Positions 47,086-56,433 of a DNA stretch of 64,000 bases are shown piece after piece; position 1 is the stretch's first letter; each line of letters opens with the position of its first letter. Made by a program: the position numbers and the translations under genes. The stretch comes from Oscillatoriaceae cyanobacterium Prado104 (GTDB lineage Bacteria > Cyanobacteriota > Cyanobacteriia > Cyanobacteriales > Microcoleaceae): positions 82,983 through 146,982 of the forward strand of contig JALOON010000010.1 of the NCBI GenBank assembly GCA_025454405.1. The letters are read 5' to 3'. The notes beneath the pieces were generated by a model. That model did not search any database and had not been told where the DNA came from. It saw only the letters and a program-made list of their open reading frames with translations.

Positions 47086-47537
47086 TTAATATAAGTAACC
47101 GGATAATCGGGATTAGCGGGATTCGGAATTAATCTTTGATTTTTACAGTCAACCAGAAAATCTAACTTTTCCAAAACAACCTGACCAATTAATACTTCAT
47201 CTCCAGTTACTAAAGCATCTTCAATTGTTTTGCGCCCTTCGCACTCTATTATGACGGGGCCAGTGACTCCCACTGCCTCTTTGCGTCCATCTGCATATTT
47301 AACAAGTTGCTGGCTGAGAATTCGCAAGCCTAGTTGTTCCACTATTTCCGAGGGAATAACTAAGTTAACTGCGCCTGTATCTATCAAACCTTCCGTTTCG
47401 CACTCGCGCAACAACCGAGGTGCTAGCAATCCCCGACGCACTAACTCGTCATCTACAGCATTTGTCAGCTTTACCTGAGTGCGAACTGCCACCATCGTCT
47501 CAACTCCATTCTGTTCTACTTTATTTAATTCTTTCAT
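47082..47537 (-). CDS. Retropepsin-like aspartic protease family protein
   Basis: The 151-residue single-domain clan AA protein has the motif GLIDTGAVNLVIP (catalytic Asp) and the later hydrophobic VTGDEVLIGQVVLEKLDFLVD, giving the fold of retroviral-type proteases. The longest frame starts at 47603, but the ATG at 47537 has AAGG about 12 bases upstream and begins the charged helix KELNKVEQNG, so it is preferred. It forms a coupled pair with the TPR protein, which may guide or regulate it. A paralogue is at 15396. Confidence 0.83.
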   Translation of the reverse strand: MKELNKVEQNGVETMVAVRTQVKLTNAVDDELVRRGLLAPRLLRECETEGLIDTGAVNLVIPSEIVEQLGLRILSQQLVKYADGRKEAVGVTGPVIIECEGRKTIEDALVTGDEVLIGQVVLEKLDFLVDCKNQRLIPNPANPDYPVTYIK

Positions 47538-47795
47538 AGCATTTGGCCTTGTACTTAGTTTTTTATTACTTCCATTATACCCAACCTGAATTTGTAGCAA
47601 CAAAGGCTAGTTAGGTAAGGTGCGCAATGCGCACCCCACAAGCGATTATCTAAAATATTTTATATAAATAAGACGGGCGCGTTACTAACAGTCATGGATG
47701 CACTCAGATTAAAGAAACCGGGTTTTACCAGATAGTTGATTTGAGCATTTAATACTCGTGAAAAACCCGGTTGATTTGGTTTTAACAACCAACAG

Positions 47796-48710
47796 TTAAT
47801 TCAGGTCGATCGCAAATACCCAGTCTTGATAATTGCTGTCGCGATTTTCGATGATTTCTGTGAGTTTGTGCAAGATTTTTTCAGTGATGGGCCGATTTGT
47901 GGGTAATTGATAGTTTTCCACGCGGTTAACTGGCGTAACTTTAGCTGCGGTTCCGCACAGGAAAATCTCATCGGACACAAATAGTTCTGATTTATCGATC
48001 GCCCTTTCTGTGACTTTAATTCCTAAATTCCTGGCAATAGTTATGACGCTATCTCTGGTAATTCCTTCAAGAATATCTTGCTCGAAACCGGGTGTAAATA
48101 ATTGACCGTTTCTCACAATAAATATATTCATCCCAGAAGCTTCGCTGACTTTGCCCTGAGAATTCATCATAATCGCTTCGTCGAAGCCGGATGCTACTGC
48201 TTCTGTTTTTGCTAAGGCTGATGTAATGTAAGCGCCGCTGATTTTACCTCTCAAGGGCAAACTGCGGTCTTCTTGGCGGTACCAAGAACTAATTCGGCAG
48301 TTGACTCCTGCTTTGGGCAAATAGTCAGAAAGTTCCAATCCGTAGACAAAGAAATCTGTTTCTACGCTGTGCAGCCTCGGAGCAATTCCCAAACTCGATG
48401 TATAGATAAAAGGGCGGATGTAAAATGATTTTGACGGTCGATTTTTCTTGACAAAATCAACGATTACTTGTTGAATTTTATCTGCAGGAAAATCGCAGTG
48501 CAGGAAGCTGGCACTTTGACTCAATCTTTGACTGTGGCGGTCCAATCTAAATAGCAAGATGCGATCGGGATTTTGGGGGTCGGGTATGCCCCGCAAACCG
48601 CCTAAAACTCCGGTTCCGTAGTGCAGTGCGTGGGTGGCTATGGAAATCTTGGCTTCGCTAAATGGCAGAAATTGGTTTTGAAAGTAGGCTATGGGCAGAA
48701 AACTATCCAT
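47796..48710 (-). CDS. ilvE: Branched-chain amino acid aminotransferase
   Basis: The 304-residue PLP-dependent fold-type IV enzyme performs the last step of leucine, isoleucine and valine synthesis. The PLP lysine is in LRGKISGAYITSALAKTEAVASGFDEAIMM; other motifs are HALHYGTGVLGGLRGIP, ASGMNIFIVRNGQLFTPG, ILEGITRDSVITIARNLG and DEIFLCGTAAKVTPV. Length and motif order are normal. It is monocistronic here. Confidence 0.95.
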   Translation of the reverse strand: MDSFLPIAYFQNQFLPFSEAKISIATHALHYGTGVLGGLRGIPDPQNPDRILLFRLDRHSQRLSQSASFLHCDFPADKIQQVIVDFVKKNRPSKSFYIRPFIYTSSLGIAPRLHSVETDFFVYGLELSDYLPKAGVNCRISSWYRQEDRSLPLRGKISGAYITSALAKTEAVASGFDEAIMMNSQGKVSEASGMNIFIVRNGQLFTPGFEQDILEGITRDSVITIARNLGIKVTERAIDKSELFVSDEIFLCGTAAKVTPVNRVENYQLPTNRPITEKILHKLTEIIENRDSNYQDWVFAIDLN

Positions 48711-49012
48711 GATTCAAGGTGGCAATGCGTTTTGCACTCCGCAGGCAAAGGTGAATCTGGTTATATTACCACAAGTAATGCCATTTGAGATTTGAGATTT
48801 GAGATTTGAGATTGAAAATGACTGATTTTATAAAGTTTGGAGTTGGGCTGCAGTTGCATTGTTTGTGTGAAATTGGTACGATTATTTTGTTTTCCGATCG
48901 CCCGCTAAATTAATCTAAATAGCAATTTAATACAAATAGCGATCGATTTAGTTGATAATTGTTTGAGCAAAATGGATTGCGAATTTAAATAAACATCGAG
49001 GGAGAGGGAACA
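48711..49012. repeat. Divergent intergenic region
   Basis: It holds the promoters of ilvE and the Lin0512 gene. A short tandem GAGATTT array is at 48786-48815. Nothing else was found. Confidence 0.6.
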
Positions 49013-49378
49013 GTGGCACGTAAATGTTTCATCATTGAAATGGGAATGGGCATCGACCAGCACGGTCAAGAACCGACTGTAGCTGCAGCGAGGGCCGTGC
49101 GAAATGCGATCGCCAACAATGCTTTGTTGGGTATCTGGGAAGTCGCGGGTTTGAACGACCCAAATCAAATGATTGTTGAGGTAAAAGTTGCCGTTCCGTA
49201 TCCCGAAGAAGTGCGATCGGATGAAGTGTTGGCGGTGCTGCCTTTCGGTCGCAAAACTCTGATTGTCGAACAAGGTGGTATGGTTGTTGAGGGTCGGGCG
49301 ATCGCTTCTTTAAATGATAAAAATGATGAAATGCTAATCGCTGTAGCGGCGGTAACAGTTTTTGTAGAAACTGATTGA
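49013..49378 (+). CDS. Lin0512-family protein
   Basis: The 121-residue small alpha/beta protein matches the Lin0512 family by its start ARKCFIIEMGMGIDQHGQEPT, then AAARAVRNAIANNALLGIWE and the final ALNDKNDEMLIAVAAVTVFVE. The function of this conserved family is unknown. The start codon is GTG at 49013. GGGAGAGGGAACA upstream provides a ribosome site. It is convergent with a small membrane ORF whose stop is one base away. Confidence 0.85.
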   Translation: MARKCFIIEMGMGIDQHGQEPTVAAARAVRNAIANNALLGIWEVAGLNDPNQMIVEVKVAVPYPEEVRSDEVLAVLPFGRKTLIVEQGGMVVEGRAIASLNDKNDEMLIAVAAVTVFVETD

Positions 49379-49495
49379 TTATTTTTTGCTACTTAGGCGA
49401 TCGGGAATGTAAGCAATCCAGCAAAAACCTACGATTAATAACAGCCATGTCGCTGTAATGTTGTTGCCTAACAAGTTGCGGAGAAAGTTTTCCAT
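49379..49495 (-). CDS. Small single-pass membrane protein (38 residues)
   Basis: The frame is MENFLRNLLGNN, then the hydrophobic helix ITATWLLLIVGFCWIAYI, then PDRLSSKK. A short polar N-terminus, one 18-residue helix and a basic end are typical of small membrane subunits of photosynthetic or NDH complexes. No family was recognised. Weak GAGAA precedes the ATG. It ends one base from the Lin0512 stop, convergently. It may be a real subunit or an over-short frame. Confidence 0.5.
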   Translation of the reverse strand: MENFLRNLLGNNITATWLLLIVGFCWIAYIPDRLSSKK

Positions 49496-49550
49496 TGTTC
49501 TCAAAAATTATGGCAATTTGTAGCAATCTGTAGCAATTTGTAGCTCGATC

Positions 49551-49620
49551 GAGGCAGAGCCTCTAGACATGGGTTCCCAGGCACAGCCTGGGAACCAGTT
49601 CGACAGCCTGGGAACCAGTT
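49551..49620. repeat. GAGGCAGAGCC / CCAGGCACAGCCTGG repeat
   Basis: It includes GAGGCAGAGCCTCT and two copies of CAGCCTGGGAACCAGTTCGA. It belongs to the same family as 20975-21120 and 45621-45807. Confidence 0.7.
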
Positions 49621-49667
49621 CGACAAGTTCGATTGATAGTCAACTATCAACGATCGACTGTTTAGTC

Positions 49668-50489
49668 TTACTGTTGGCGGGTATTTGGTGGCGTATTTTG
49701 CTGGGGATTTTGCGACAGTTGGTTAACCATTTGTAAGTGGGCTTGCAAGTCGGGCAAAAGCTGCGTTGCCCAAGCCTTTAACTCCGGATCTTGTCCTTGT
49801 TGCGATTGAGCTTGAAACAGCGCGATCGCCCGACTGTGGCTGTCACGCATTGCCTGCTGGTAAGCTGTGTCAAAAGTTGCGCCGGAAAGTCCTGCAAGCC
49901 GCTGTCTCAAAGCTTGGTTTTGGGCGTTCATCTCCCTGGAAACTTCCATGCCCTTTTGTGTTGCTAACTGCATCAATTCTTGATTTGCCTGTGAGTGTTC
50001 CTGAACCATTTGTTGACCGTGCTGTTTGATAGCAGCGCTAGAACCGCGCTGCACGGCTAACCGCCCCAATTCCACTTCCAGCATACCGTTTTGAGCTGCT
50101 TGAAGGACAAAATTTCGGTCTCTGGCGCTGAGAGAATTGGTGGAATTTTCCCCAGTAGGAGTGTTGGTAGTACCGCCGGGATTGTTATTGTTGGCGGGAG
50201 CATTTGGAGTGTTGGGAGAACGGCCGGGATTGTTGTTGGCGGGAGCATTTGGAGTGTTGGGAGAACGGCCGGGATTGTTATTGTTGGCGGGAGTATTTGG
50301 AGCGTTGGGAGAACTAGGAGAAGTGGGAGAATTTTGAGCGAGTTCCAAAACTCGATCGCCCGCTTTTTTAAATCCACGAACCTGCTGGTTTAATTCAGCA
50401 ATTCCCGGCAGCGCGATTAAGGAACTAACGCCTGCAATGCCGCTAAACACAGCGAATTTTTTGAACAGTTTGCGATTGAGTGATTTCAT
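49668..50489 (-). CDS. DUF4142 protein with Asn/Pro-rich linker
   Basis: This 273-residue exported protein starts at the ATG at 50489, which has GAAGG upstream. The signal is LFKKFAVFSGIAGVSSLIALPGIA. Next is a tandem repetitive linker NAPANNNNPGRSPNTP-type (about residues 55-110) made from direct DNA repeats. The C-terminal DUF4142 domain (about 118-260) is a four-helix bundle, with RDRNFVLQAAQNGMLEVELGRLA, KQHGQQMVQEHSQANQEL and AYQQAMRDSHSRAIALF. The fold resembles ferritin-like helices. Function is unknown. Probably periplasmic or outer-surface. Confidence 0.87.
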   Translation of the reverse strand: MKSLNRKLFKKFAVFSGIAGVSSLIALPGIAELNQQVRGFKKAGDRVLELAQNSPTSPSSPNAPNTPANNNNPGRSPNTPNAPANNNPGRSPNTPNAPANNNNPGGTTNTPTGENSTNSLSARDRNFVLQAAQNGMLEVELGRLAVQRGSSAAIKQHGQQMVQEHSQANQELMQLATQKGMEVSREMNAQNQALRQRLAGLSGATFDTAYQQAMRDSHSRAIALFQAQSQQGQDPELKAWATQLLPDLQAHLQMVNQLSQNPQQNTPPNTRQQ

Positions 50490-50740
50490 GAATTTATTAC
50501 CTTCTAACTTTGCAATTGTCCGATATTTGATACTCTTGCCCCCCATTTTTAATGTGCGGTTGTTTCATGTTTACTCCCTTACCACCTGAAGAATTTGTAT
50601 TGAACGAACCGCGTTGGCGCAGCCTGCGCGTAGCGCAAAGACGCGAAGTATGCGAAGAGAAGAAGAAGAAAGAAGTACATAGTCTTTTAGCGGCAAGTGA
50701 GTAAGGGGGCTGGGGGCTTTCTCAGCTTGAAAACAGGCCG
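50490..50740. other. Intergenic spacer
   Basis: It includes a GAACCGCGTTGGCGCAGCCT element near 50609 and GAAGAGAAGAAGAAGAA. No gene was seen. Confidence 0.5.
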
Positions 50741-51811
50741 CTAGAGTTGCGAGGGCGTACTGCCTTTGCGAAACAAGTTGGCCAAACCGAAAATACCCAG
50801 CACGCCCAGCCAGCCCAAATTGTTGGGGCGATCGCGCCTTGCAGCCAAAACTCCCGAACTCGTCCCCGCCGGCGCTGCTGTTGTCCCCGAAGTCCCGCTA
50901 CCGGGGCTGGTTGTTGTCCCCGAAGTCCCGGTGCCGGGGCTGGTTGTTGTTCCCGAAGTCCCGGTGCCGGGGCTGGTTGTTGTCCCTGAAGTCCCGCTAC
51001 CGGGGCTGGCGGCAGCACCGGCAGCGCCCGGAACAGTGAGAGTACCTGAAGTCGAGCCACCGGCACCCGTACCTGTCGTATCTCCCGTCCCGCTACCCGT
51101 GCCAGTTGTACCCGCACCTGTGCCGCTACCCGTGCCAGTCGTACCGCCACTACCGGCACCTGTTGTACCGGTGCTACCCGTACCTGTGCCTGTAGTGCCA
51201 GTTGTGCCGTCGGTTCCAGTCGTACCTGTTGTACCGCCGGTTCCAGTCGTGCCAGTTGTGCCGCTACCCGTGCCAGTTGTGCCGTCGGTTCCAGTCGTAC
51301 CTGTTGTGCCAGTTGTGCCGCTTCCGGTGCCAGTTGTGCCGTCGGTTCCAGTCGTACCTTTTGTGCCGGTTGTGCCGCTACCAGTGCCAGTCGTACCTGT
51401 TGTGCCAGTTGTGCCGCTACCCGTGCCAGTTGTGCCGCTACCGGTGCCAGTTGTGCCGTCGGTTCCAGTCGTACCTGTTGCGCCAGTTGTGCCGCTTCCG
51501 GTGCCAGTCGTACCGCCGGTTCCAGTCGTACCTGTTGTGTCGCTACCCGTGCCAGTTGTACCTGTTGTGCCGCTTCCGGTGCCAGTCGTACCTGCAGTGC
51601 CAGTTGTGCCGTCGGTGCCAGTCGTACCTGTTGTGCCAGTTGTGCCGCTACCGGTGCCAGTTGCACCGCTACCCGTACCTCCCGCGCCCGCGCCGCCGGA
51701 CGACTGGGCAGAAGCAGGCACGGGTAAGGAAACCGTTGCTAAACTTAAAGTACAAGCGCTAGCTAAAAAAACTTTCAACAATTTAGAAGATTTCATCACA
51801 AAAAAGGTCAT
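50741..51811 (-). CDS. Exported Gly/Thr-repeat protein with WGxxGxxG-like C-terminus
   Basis: The 356-residue protein has the signal peptide [30 protein letters not shown] central region of more than 250 residues consists of imperfect [14 protein letters not shown] units, rich in Gly and Thr with some Ser. It ends with [19 protein letters not shown], resembling the WGxxGxxG hydrophobic tail family of cyanobacteria. The repetitive part suggests an extended surface or matrix protein. I chose the ATG at 51811, since AAGG is upstream and the signal begins there. The repetitive DNA gives long frames on other strands that are not real. Confidence 0.82.
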   Translation of the reverse strand: MTFFVMKSSKLLKVFLASACTLSLATVSLPVPASAQSSGGAGAGGTGSGATGTGSGTTGTTGTTGTDGTTGTAGTTGTGSGTTGTTGTGSDTTGTTGTGGTTGTGSGTTGATGTTGTDGTTGTGSGTTGTGSGTTGTTGTTGTGSGTTGTKGTTGTDGTTGTGSGTTGTTGTTGTDGTTGTGSGTTGTTGTGGTTGTTGTDGTTGTTGTGTGSTGTTGAGSGGTTGTGSGTGAGTTGTGSGTGDTTGTGAGGSTSGTLTVPGAAGAAASPGSGTSGTTTSPGTGTSGTTTSPGTGTSGTTTSPGSGTSGTTAAPAGTSSGVLAARRDRPNNLGWLGVLGIFGLANLFRKGSTPSQL

Positions 51812-52433
51812 GCTTGCTTTTACCTTGTAGAGTTCCGCGATCGCTTCGCATTCCAAACATGTACGGTCAAATTGACGGTCAAATCGACAGCGCAACGTGC
51901 AACTTTTTTAACATTCGCGGTCTGAGAAGAAAGCTAAGGAATAAAAATTATGCTCGTTTCCTCGATTATTTTCCCCATGCAAAGTTACACCGCAATGTCA
52001 ATAGTTTATACGCTACGACTTATCTTCTGATTTTGGCACTTGTCTTTAGGAGTATTTTGGCAGGCGAGGCGCGATCGCCCGTTGTAGATGCTCTTTTTTG
52101 CCTAAAAAACTTGTTTAAATAAATTTTTGGTATCGTCGAACACGAGCGATCTTAATATATAGATCGCTGCGGTGTTAGCCGGCTGGCTGCGAGAATTGTT
52201 CTTACTATAGATAGAGGCAGCAGCTTCAAGGCTCAATTAATCTGGCCTGTAGGATTATTCAATTTCTGAAAAAAGTTCTTTGACATTTTTATTAAAAAAT
52301 AATCGTTTTAACAGTCTGGGACGCATTAATACTAAGGAAACCCAGTTTTTACCGGCACTGAAGATTTCGCTTCAGTCCCGTAAAAAAAAGCTTTCAACTG
52401 AGTCCAGATTAATAAATTGCTTTGAGGTGCAGC
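51812..52433. other. Long intergenic region
   Basis: No gene was found in this 622-base stretch. It is A/T-rich and divergent between the repeat protein and the PAS-CRP regulator. A small palindrome CTGAAG...CTTCAG lies at about 52355-52376. A frame at 51814-52122 is hydrophilic with no support. Confidence 0.5.
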
Positions 52434-53606
52434 GTGAACGTAGACTTATTTGTCCGGCAGATAGAAACTATGTACGGGCGTTTGAACGCGCTTTATGAAG
52501 GTGCTGCCGCGTCTTCTTTACAGGGTTCGCAATTGATGCCGGCAGTTTTCAAGGAATTGGGCACGGCCTCAGAAAAATTGCAATTAGCTGCCACACAATT
52601 GCTTTGCCAAAATCAGGAACTAGCAATTGCCCTGCGGGCGGTGGAAGCAGAAAGGCAGCGGTATTTAGAACTGTTTGAGTTTGTACCGGATGCCTGCATA
52701 GTAACCGATGCGGAAGGGACGATCCGCGAAGCCAACCGGGCGGCGGCTGCGTTATTTAATGTTCCCCAAAACTATTTGGCAGGCAAATCGATCGCGCTTT
52801 TTACTCTCGAAGAAAACCGCCAAAACTTTTACAAAGAACTCAATTCTCTCACAGAGTTCGATCGACCGACTGAGTGGGAAATGCGGCTGCAACCCCGCAA
52901 CAACCCTGCTTTTGATGCTGCTTTAACTTGCGCTGCAATCCGCAACTGGGCGGGCGAATTGACAGGTATTCGTTGGTGCGCGCGCGACATTACCGAACGC
53001 AAGCGAGCTCAAAGGGCGATCGAAAGCAGTAGCTGCGATCCCAGCGCTAACCGCGATTTGCACTGTTATGAAAAAGGAGAGACAATTCCCCTGATTCCTC
53101 AAACTATTTGGCTGGTATGTCGGGGAACAGTAAAGTTAAGCACTCTTTGTAACACAGGCGAAGAAACAATCGTGGGATTTGCAGGTCCTTTGACACCCTT
53201 TGGCACCAGTTTGACATCGCTGCAAATCTATCAAGCTACAGCACTTTCTGACGTGCAGTTAGCGTGCATTTCCCAAACCGAAATCGGGATGTCTCCTTAC
53301 CTGATGGAGGCAATTTTGCCTAAAATTAACCAGCGATTGCGGCAGGCAGAATTGCTGTTGACTGTTACCGGAGAACGGCGAGTAAAAGATAGGTTGCACC
53401 GCTTGTTAATGTTTCTAAAAACCGAAATCGGTGAAGCTGTTCCGGAGGGAACTCGCTTAAGCGTTCGCCTCACTCACGAGGAATTAGCCGCAGCTTGCTG
53501 TACTACGAGGGTGACAGTGACTCGGGAAATTAACAAGTTACAGCAACAGGGGAAGATTGCGATAGATTGCGATCGGCATCTCATACTCAAACACGGGGAT
53601 TTTTGA
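52434..53606 (+). CDS. PAS-domain CRP/FNR-family transcription regulator
   Basis: The 390-residue regulator has an N-terminal coiled coil (about 1-80), a PAS domain (about 82-200; YLELFEFVPDACIVTDAEGT to WCARDITERKRAQRA), then a cyclic-nucleotide-like beta-roll (about 215-300) and a CRP-type winged helix (LTHEELAAACCTTRVTVTREINKLQQQG). The PAS-CRP combination allows it to sense a small ligand or redox state as well as the beta-roll signal. The GTG at 52434 is chosen because GAGG lies six bases before it; an earlier TTG lacks support. Its promoter lies in the long spacer. Confidence 0.87.
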   Translation: MNVDLFVRQIETMYGRLNALYEGAAASSLQGSQLMPAVFKELGTASEKLQLAATQLLCQNQELAIALRAVEAERQRYLELFEFVPDACIVTDAEGTIREANRAAAALFNVPQNYLAGKSIALFTLEENRQNFYKELNSLTEFDRPTEWEMRLQPRNNPAFDAALTCAAIRNWAGELTGIRWCARDITERKRAQRAIESSSCDPSANRDLHCYEKGETIPLIPQTIWLVCRGTVKLSTLCNTGEETIVGFAGPLTPFGTSLTSLQIYQATALSDVQLACISQTEIGMSPYLMEAILPKINQRLRQAELLLTVTGERRVKDRLHRLLMFLKTEIGEAVPEGTRLSVRLTHEELAAACCTTRVTVTREINKLQQQGKIAIDCDRHLILKHGDF

Positions 53607-54020
53607 TAGTTAATAGTTAAGAAAAGTTTTGAGTTTTAAATTTTGAGTTTTGAGTTAAAGACTTTTTTTAATTCAAAACTCAAAACTCCCGATAGTTGAC
53701 AGTTGACATTTGTCATTAGCCAGAAAGAAGAATCAAGAAGAAAAAATTGAGCCAACCGTAGGGGTGAAGCATTTGGGCGACGATTCCCGTTTCCCAACTT
53801 ATAATCTCATGTCCAAATGCTTCACCCAATCCCCACGACAATTTACGATCGCACTCCGAAGAAGGAAGAATTGACAATTGCACTTTTCGCTACAAATACA
53901 TTTAATATTACATCTATCTTCAGACAGAGCGAAAGTTCGTAAAAAACTTTCTTTTAGAAAGATGAAGGTTATGGCTGATACTTTTTATGCTGGTTTTATA
54001 TTTAATAATGGGAGAGATTT
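53607..54020. repeat. Intergenic repeats
   Basis: Positions 53625-53688 hold an AACTCAAAACTC hairpin. Positions about 53761-53829 have the inverted arms GGGGTGAAGCATTTGG and CCAAATGCTTCACCC. Nothing coding was found. Confidence 0.7.
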
Positions 54021-54263
54021 ATGCCGGAACAACAACTTGAAAACTTGCCTTCTGAAGCGCAAGAACTGCCCCAAGGTGCGCGGCAAATATTTCAGGCAGC
54101 TTTTAGAAGTGCTAGCGAAGATGGAATGAGTCCAGATGGTGCTACTCAGGTTGCTTGGAACAGTGTAAAGTCTGAGTACGTCCAAGGCGAAGGCGGCACT
54201 TGGCACCACAAGGGCGACGATACTAATCAAACTAGAAAATCCGTACAGTCTGGCGGCAATTAG
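54021..54263 (+). CDS. ChaB-family protein
   Basis: The 80-residue protein matches ChaB: LPSEAQELPQGARQIFQAAF, then EDGMSPDGATQVAWNSVKSEY. ChaB was named next to a calcium/proton antiporter in E. coli and is thought to be a regulator, but biochemical proof is slim. It has no signal peptide. It lies after a long, mostly repetitive spacer, with GGGAGAG upstream of the ATG. Confidence 0.85.
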   Translation: MPEQQLENLPSEAQELPQGARQIFQAAFRSASEDGMSPDGATQVAWNSVKSEYVQGEGGTWHHKGDDTNQTRKSVQSGGN

Positions 54264-54380
54264 CCATCAGCTACGGGCCATCAGGGTCGAGCATCTAACA
54301 TCAGCCATTAGCTATCAGCCATCAAATATTAGCTATGTATTTATGACTGATGGCTGGTGGTTAGGTCGTGTTTTCTTGCG

Positions 54381-54533
54381 TTTAGATCCCCCCCAGCCCC
54401 CCTTAAAAAGGGGGGAGCAAGAGTGTTACATTTCCCCTTTTTAATGAGAAGCAGAGCATTAAAGTTTTCCTTTTTAAGGAGTTCGACATCCTCAAAGTCC
54501 CCCTTTTTAAGGGGGATTTAGGGGGATCTAAAT
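54381..54533. repeat. AGATCCCCCC / GGGGGATCT inverted repeat
   Basis: TTTAGATCCCCCCC...CCTTAAAAAGGGG and AAGGGGGATTTAGGGGGATC, nested. It belongs to the same family as 4416, 5285 and 29791. It fills most of the 304-base gap 54264-54567. Confidence 0.8.
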
Positions 54534-54567
54534 GTCTGGGAGCAGTTTGAAAGCACTCCATGATTTT

Positions 54568-55260
54568 TTAGATGGATAGCTGGCGCAATTCGTGCTGTTT
54601 TCGGTTAAACTCCTGCTGTTCTGGTGTCAATTCAGCAAAGTCGATCGGGTGTCGCATATCCCACTGCAATTCTGCTAAAACTAGCAAGCTAAACACCATC
54701 ACAAAACCCGTAAATAGGAACAACCAACCGCCAGTATAGGGCAAAATTAGAATTCCCAATAGGTGAAATAAACCAGCAACTAAAAGCGCGCGCGATCGCA
54801 CCGCCAATCCCGTCAATAAATAGCCGATGCCGCTCATTCCCAACCACAGCGGACACAAATTTATCAGCACTTGTCCCCAACCTAAAAAAATGCCCAAATC
54901 TGTAACCAGCAATCCCAACAGCATCAGAATTACCCAGCCAAAAAGCACCCATGTCAGGCGTTCTATTTTTACCCAATAGTAAGTCCAGCTTACCATTGCT
55001 GCCGTACCTATTAAGCTCAAAGCAGACCACAAACCTGCTTGCAGCGTCCAACTTACTGGAAAAAATTGCGCAGTGCCAAACATGGGAATTAACAGCAAAC
55101 TCCACAGCAGGCAAGCTTGGTCGAGGCGGGTATAAAACTTGGAATAAATTCGCTGTTTTCCTAAGGTAAATTGCAGGCATACAATGCCTTCTAAATCCTG
55201 AACGTCAAGGTTGAGTTGCTTGCGACGCAGCGGCGGAACTGAATAATTAAAGAAAGTCAT
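54568..55260 (-). CDS. Multi-pass membrane protein, unknown
   Basis: The 230-residue protein has about six or seven membrane helices: CLLWSLLLIPMFGTAQFF, LWSALSLIGTAAMVSW, LTWVLFGWVILMLLGLL and others. The N-terminal 55 residues and the C-terminal tail (PIDFAELTPEQQEFNRKQH) are polar. I do not recognise the family. It is divergent from the methyltransferase gene that follows. Confidence 0.72.
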   Translation of the reverse strand: MTFFNYSVPPLRRKQLNLDVQDLEGIVCLQFTLGKQRIYSKFYTRLDQACLLWSLLLIPMFGTAQFFPVSWTLQAGLWSALSLIGTAAMVSWTYYWVKIERLTWVLFGWVILMLLGLLVTDLGIFLGWGQVLINLCPLWLGMSGIGYLLTGLAVRSRALLVAGLFHLLGILILPYTGGWLFLFTGFVMVFSLLVLAELQWDMRHPIDFAELTPEQQEFNRKQHELRQLSI

Positions 55261-55508
55261 AGTCGCTCCGGTTAAAATTTTGCGTGAGGAACTTATGTTT
55301 CGATCTCACCAACAATTTTTCGGATTGCAATCAGCCGATCGTCTTAATAGAGTTATTTTTAGAGTCTGCCGTCAGTAATATTTGGGCGATCGCTATTCCT
55401 ATAACACCAAAAGATAGATATCAAAAGTTGCTAAATAACTCTTTCGATGGATTGTCGAACTATTACTTATTAGCTAATTTGTAAATAGTAAATTTAGTTA
55501 CAGTTATT

Positions 55509-56228
55509 ATGCTCACTTCGTCATATCCCCTCAAGCAGGTATTTCACTGTCCCGAAGAATCGGATTTTTACGCGCACAGTTTAGAAAGCTTAGTGTTAAA
55601 TACTAGCGACAGTTCGCGCTCGATCGTAGAGTTTGGTTCGGGAGAGGGTAGCCCTGTAATTAAAGCTTTGTTGAGAACTAGCTATGAGGGTAAAATTGAG
55701 GGTTTTGAGCTAAATAATGTAGCTTGGAAGATTGCTAAAGCCCAAATCAATGAATTTGGGTTGAGCGAAAACTATATCGTTCGCAACAGTTCTTTCTTCG
55801 ATTCGCCTGCCTACAAACAGGCAGATTGTTTGATTTCCAACCCGCCTTATTTGCCCGCCGCAGATAACAATATTTACCAGCCGCTGCTGCACGGCGGAAC
55901 CGACGGATCTGGAATTGCAAAACAACTGTTATCTTTGGGATGCGAAAAAGTATTGCTGATGGTTTCTAGCTATTCTCATCCCGTGGGTTTGATTAATTAT
56001 GCTTGCGATCGAGGCTATGCTGTTGCTAATTTTGAGATTGCGCCTTTAACTTTTGGCTATTACAGTTCCGAACCCAAGGTAAAAAATGCGATCGGCCTTC
56101 TCCGCAAACAGGGAATGGCTTTTTATTCTCAAAGTATTTACCTGCTGGCTGGTGTTTTGTTCAAGAAGCAGGAAAAATCGCAAAGAGATTTGTCGGGAGA
56201 GTTAATGCAGTTGATGACAGCTTTGTGA
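55509..56228 (+). CDS. SAM-dependent methyltransferase with NPPY motif
   Basis: The 239-residue methyltransferase has the SAM motif SIVEFGSGEGSPVIKAL and the catalytic-loop motif SNPPYLPA, as in HemK/PrmC and N6-adenine enzymes that modify amide or amino nitrogens. It lacks the long N-terminus of HemK, so a protein or small-molecule glutamine/asparagine target is possible. The substrate is undetermined. It lies after the divergent promoter region shared with the membrane protein. Confidence 0.85.
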   Translation: MLTSSYPLKQVFHCPEESDFYAHSLESLVLNTSDSSRSIVEFGSGEGSPVIKALLRTSYEGKIEGFELNNVAWKIAKAQINEFGLSENYIVRNSSFFDSPAYKQADCLISNPPYLPAADNNIYQPLLHGGTDGSGIAKQLLSLGCEKVLLMVSSYSHPVGLINYACDRGYAVANFEIAPLTFGYYSSEPKVKNAIGLLRKQGMAFYSQSIYLLAGVLFKKQEKSQRDLSGELMQLMTAL

Positions 56229-56263
56229 ATTACAGCGCACTATGGTACGTCGTAACAAAAACG

Positions 56264-56331
56264 GTTCGTAGTGTGGACTTTAGTCCGCAGCCTGAAAGCG
56301 GACTGAAGTCCACACTACAAACTACACTACA
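56264..56331. repeat. GGACTTTAGTCC-family inverted pair
   Basis: GTAGTGTGGACTTTAGTCCG and CGGACTGAAGTCCACACTAC. It is followed at 56371-56431 by a GGGGGGGTT...AACCTGCCCC hairpin. Confidence 0.75.
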
Positions 56332-56433
56332 AACTAATTTTATTGCCCTCAATCGATCGGACATGATATGAGGGGGGGTTTGCCAACAATAATTGTCTAA
56401 AATCGATAAACTTGTAAACCTGCCCCTACCCAA

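Noticed and set aside
50722..51666. Minus-strand Arg/Gln/Leu-rich frame
   Set aside because: It is a shifted reading of the same repeats with no start support.
50766..51830. Long plus-strand frame of Val/Pro repeats opposite the Gly/Thr protein
   Set aside because: It mirrors the repetitive DNA; the minus-strand frame has a signal peptide and a known tail, and this one has neither.
51814..52122. 102-residue frame on the plus strand
   Set aside because: It has mixed composition, no ribosome site, and overlaps the upstream region of the repeat protein.
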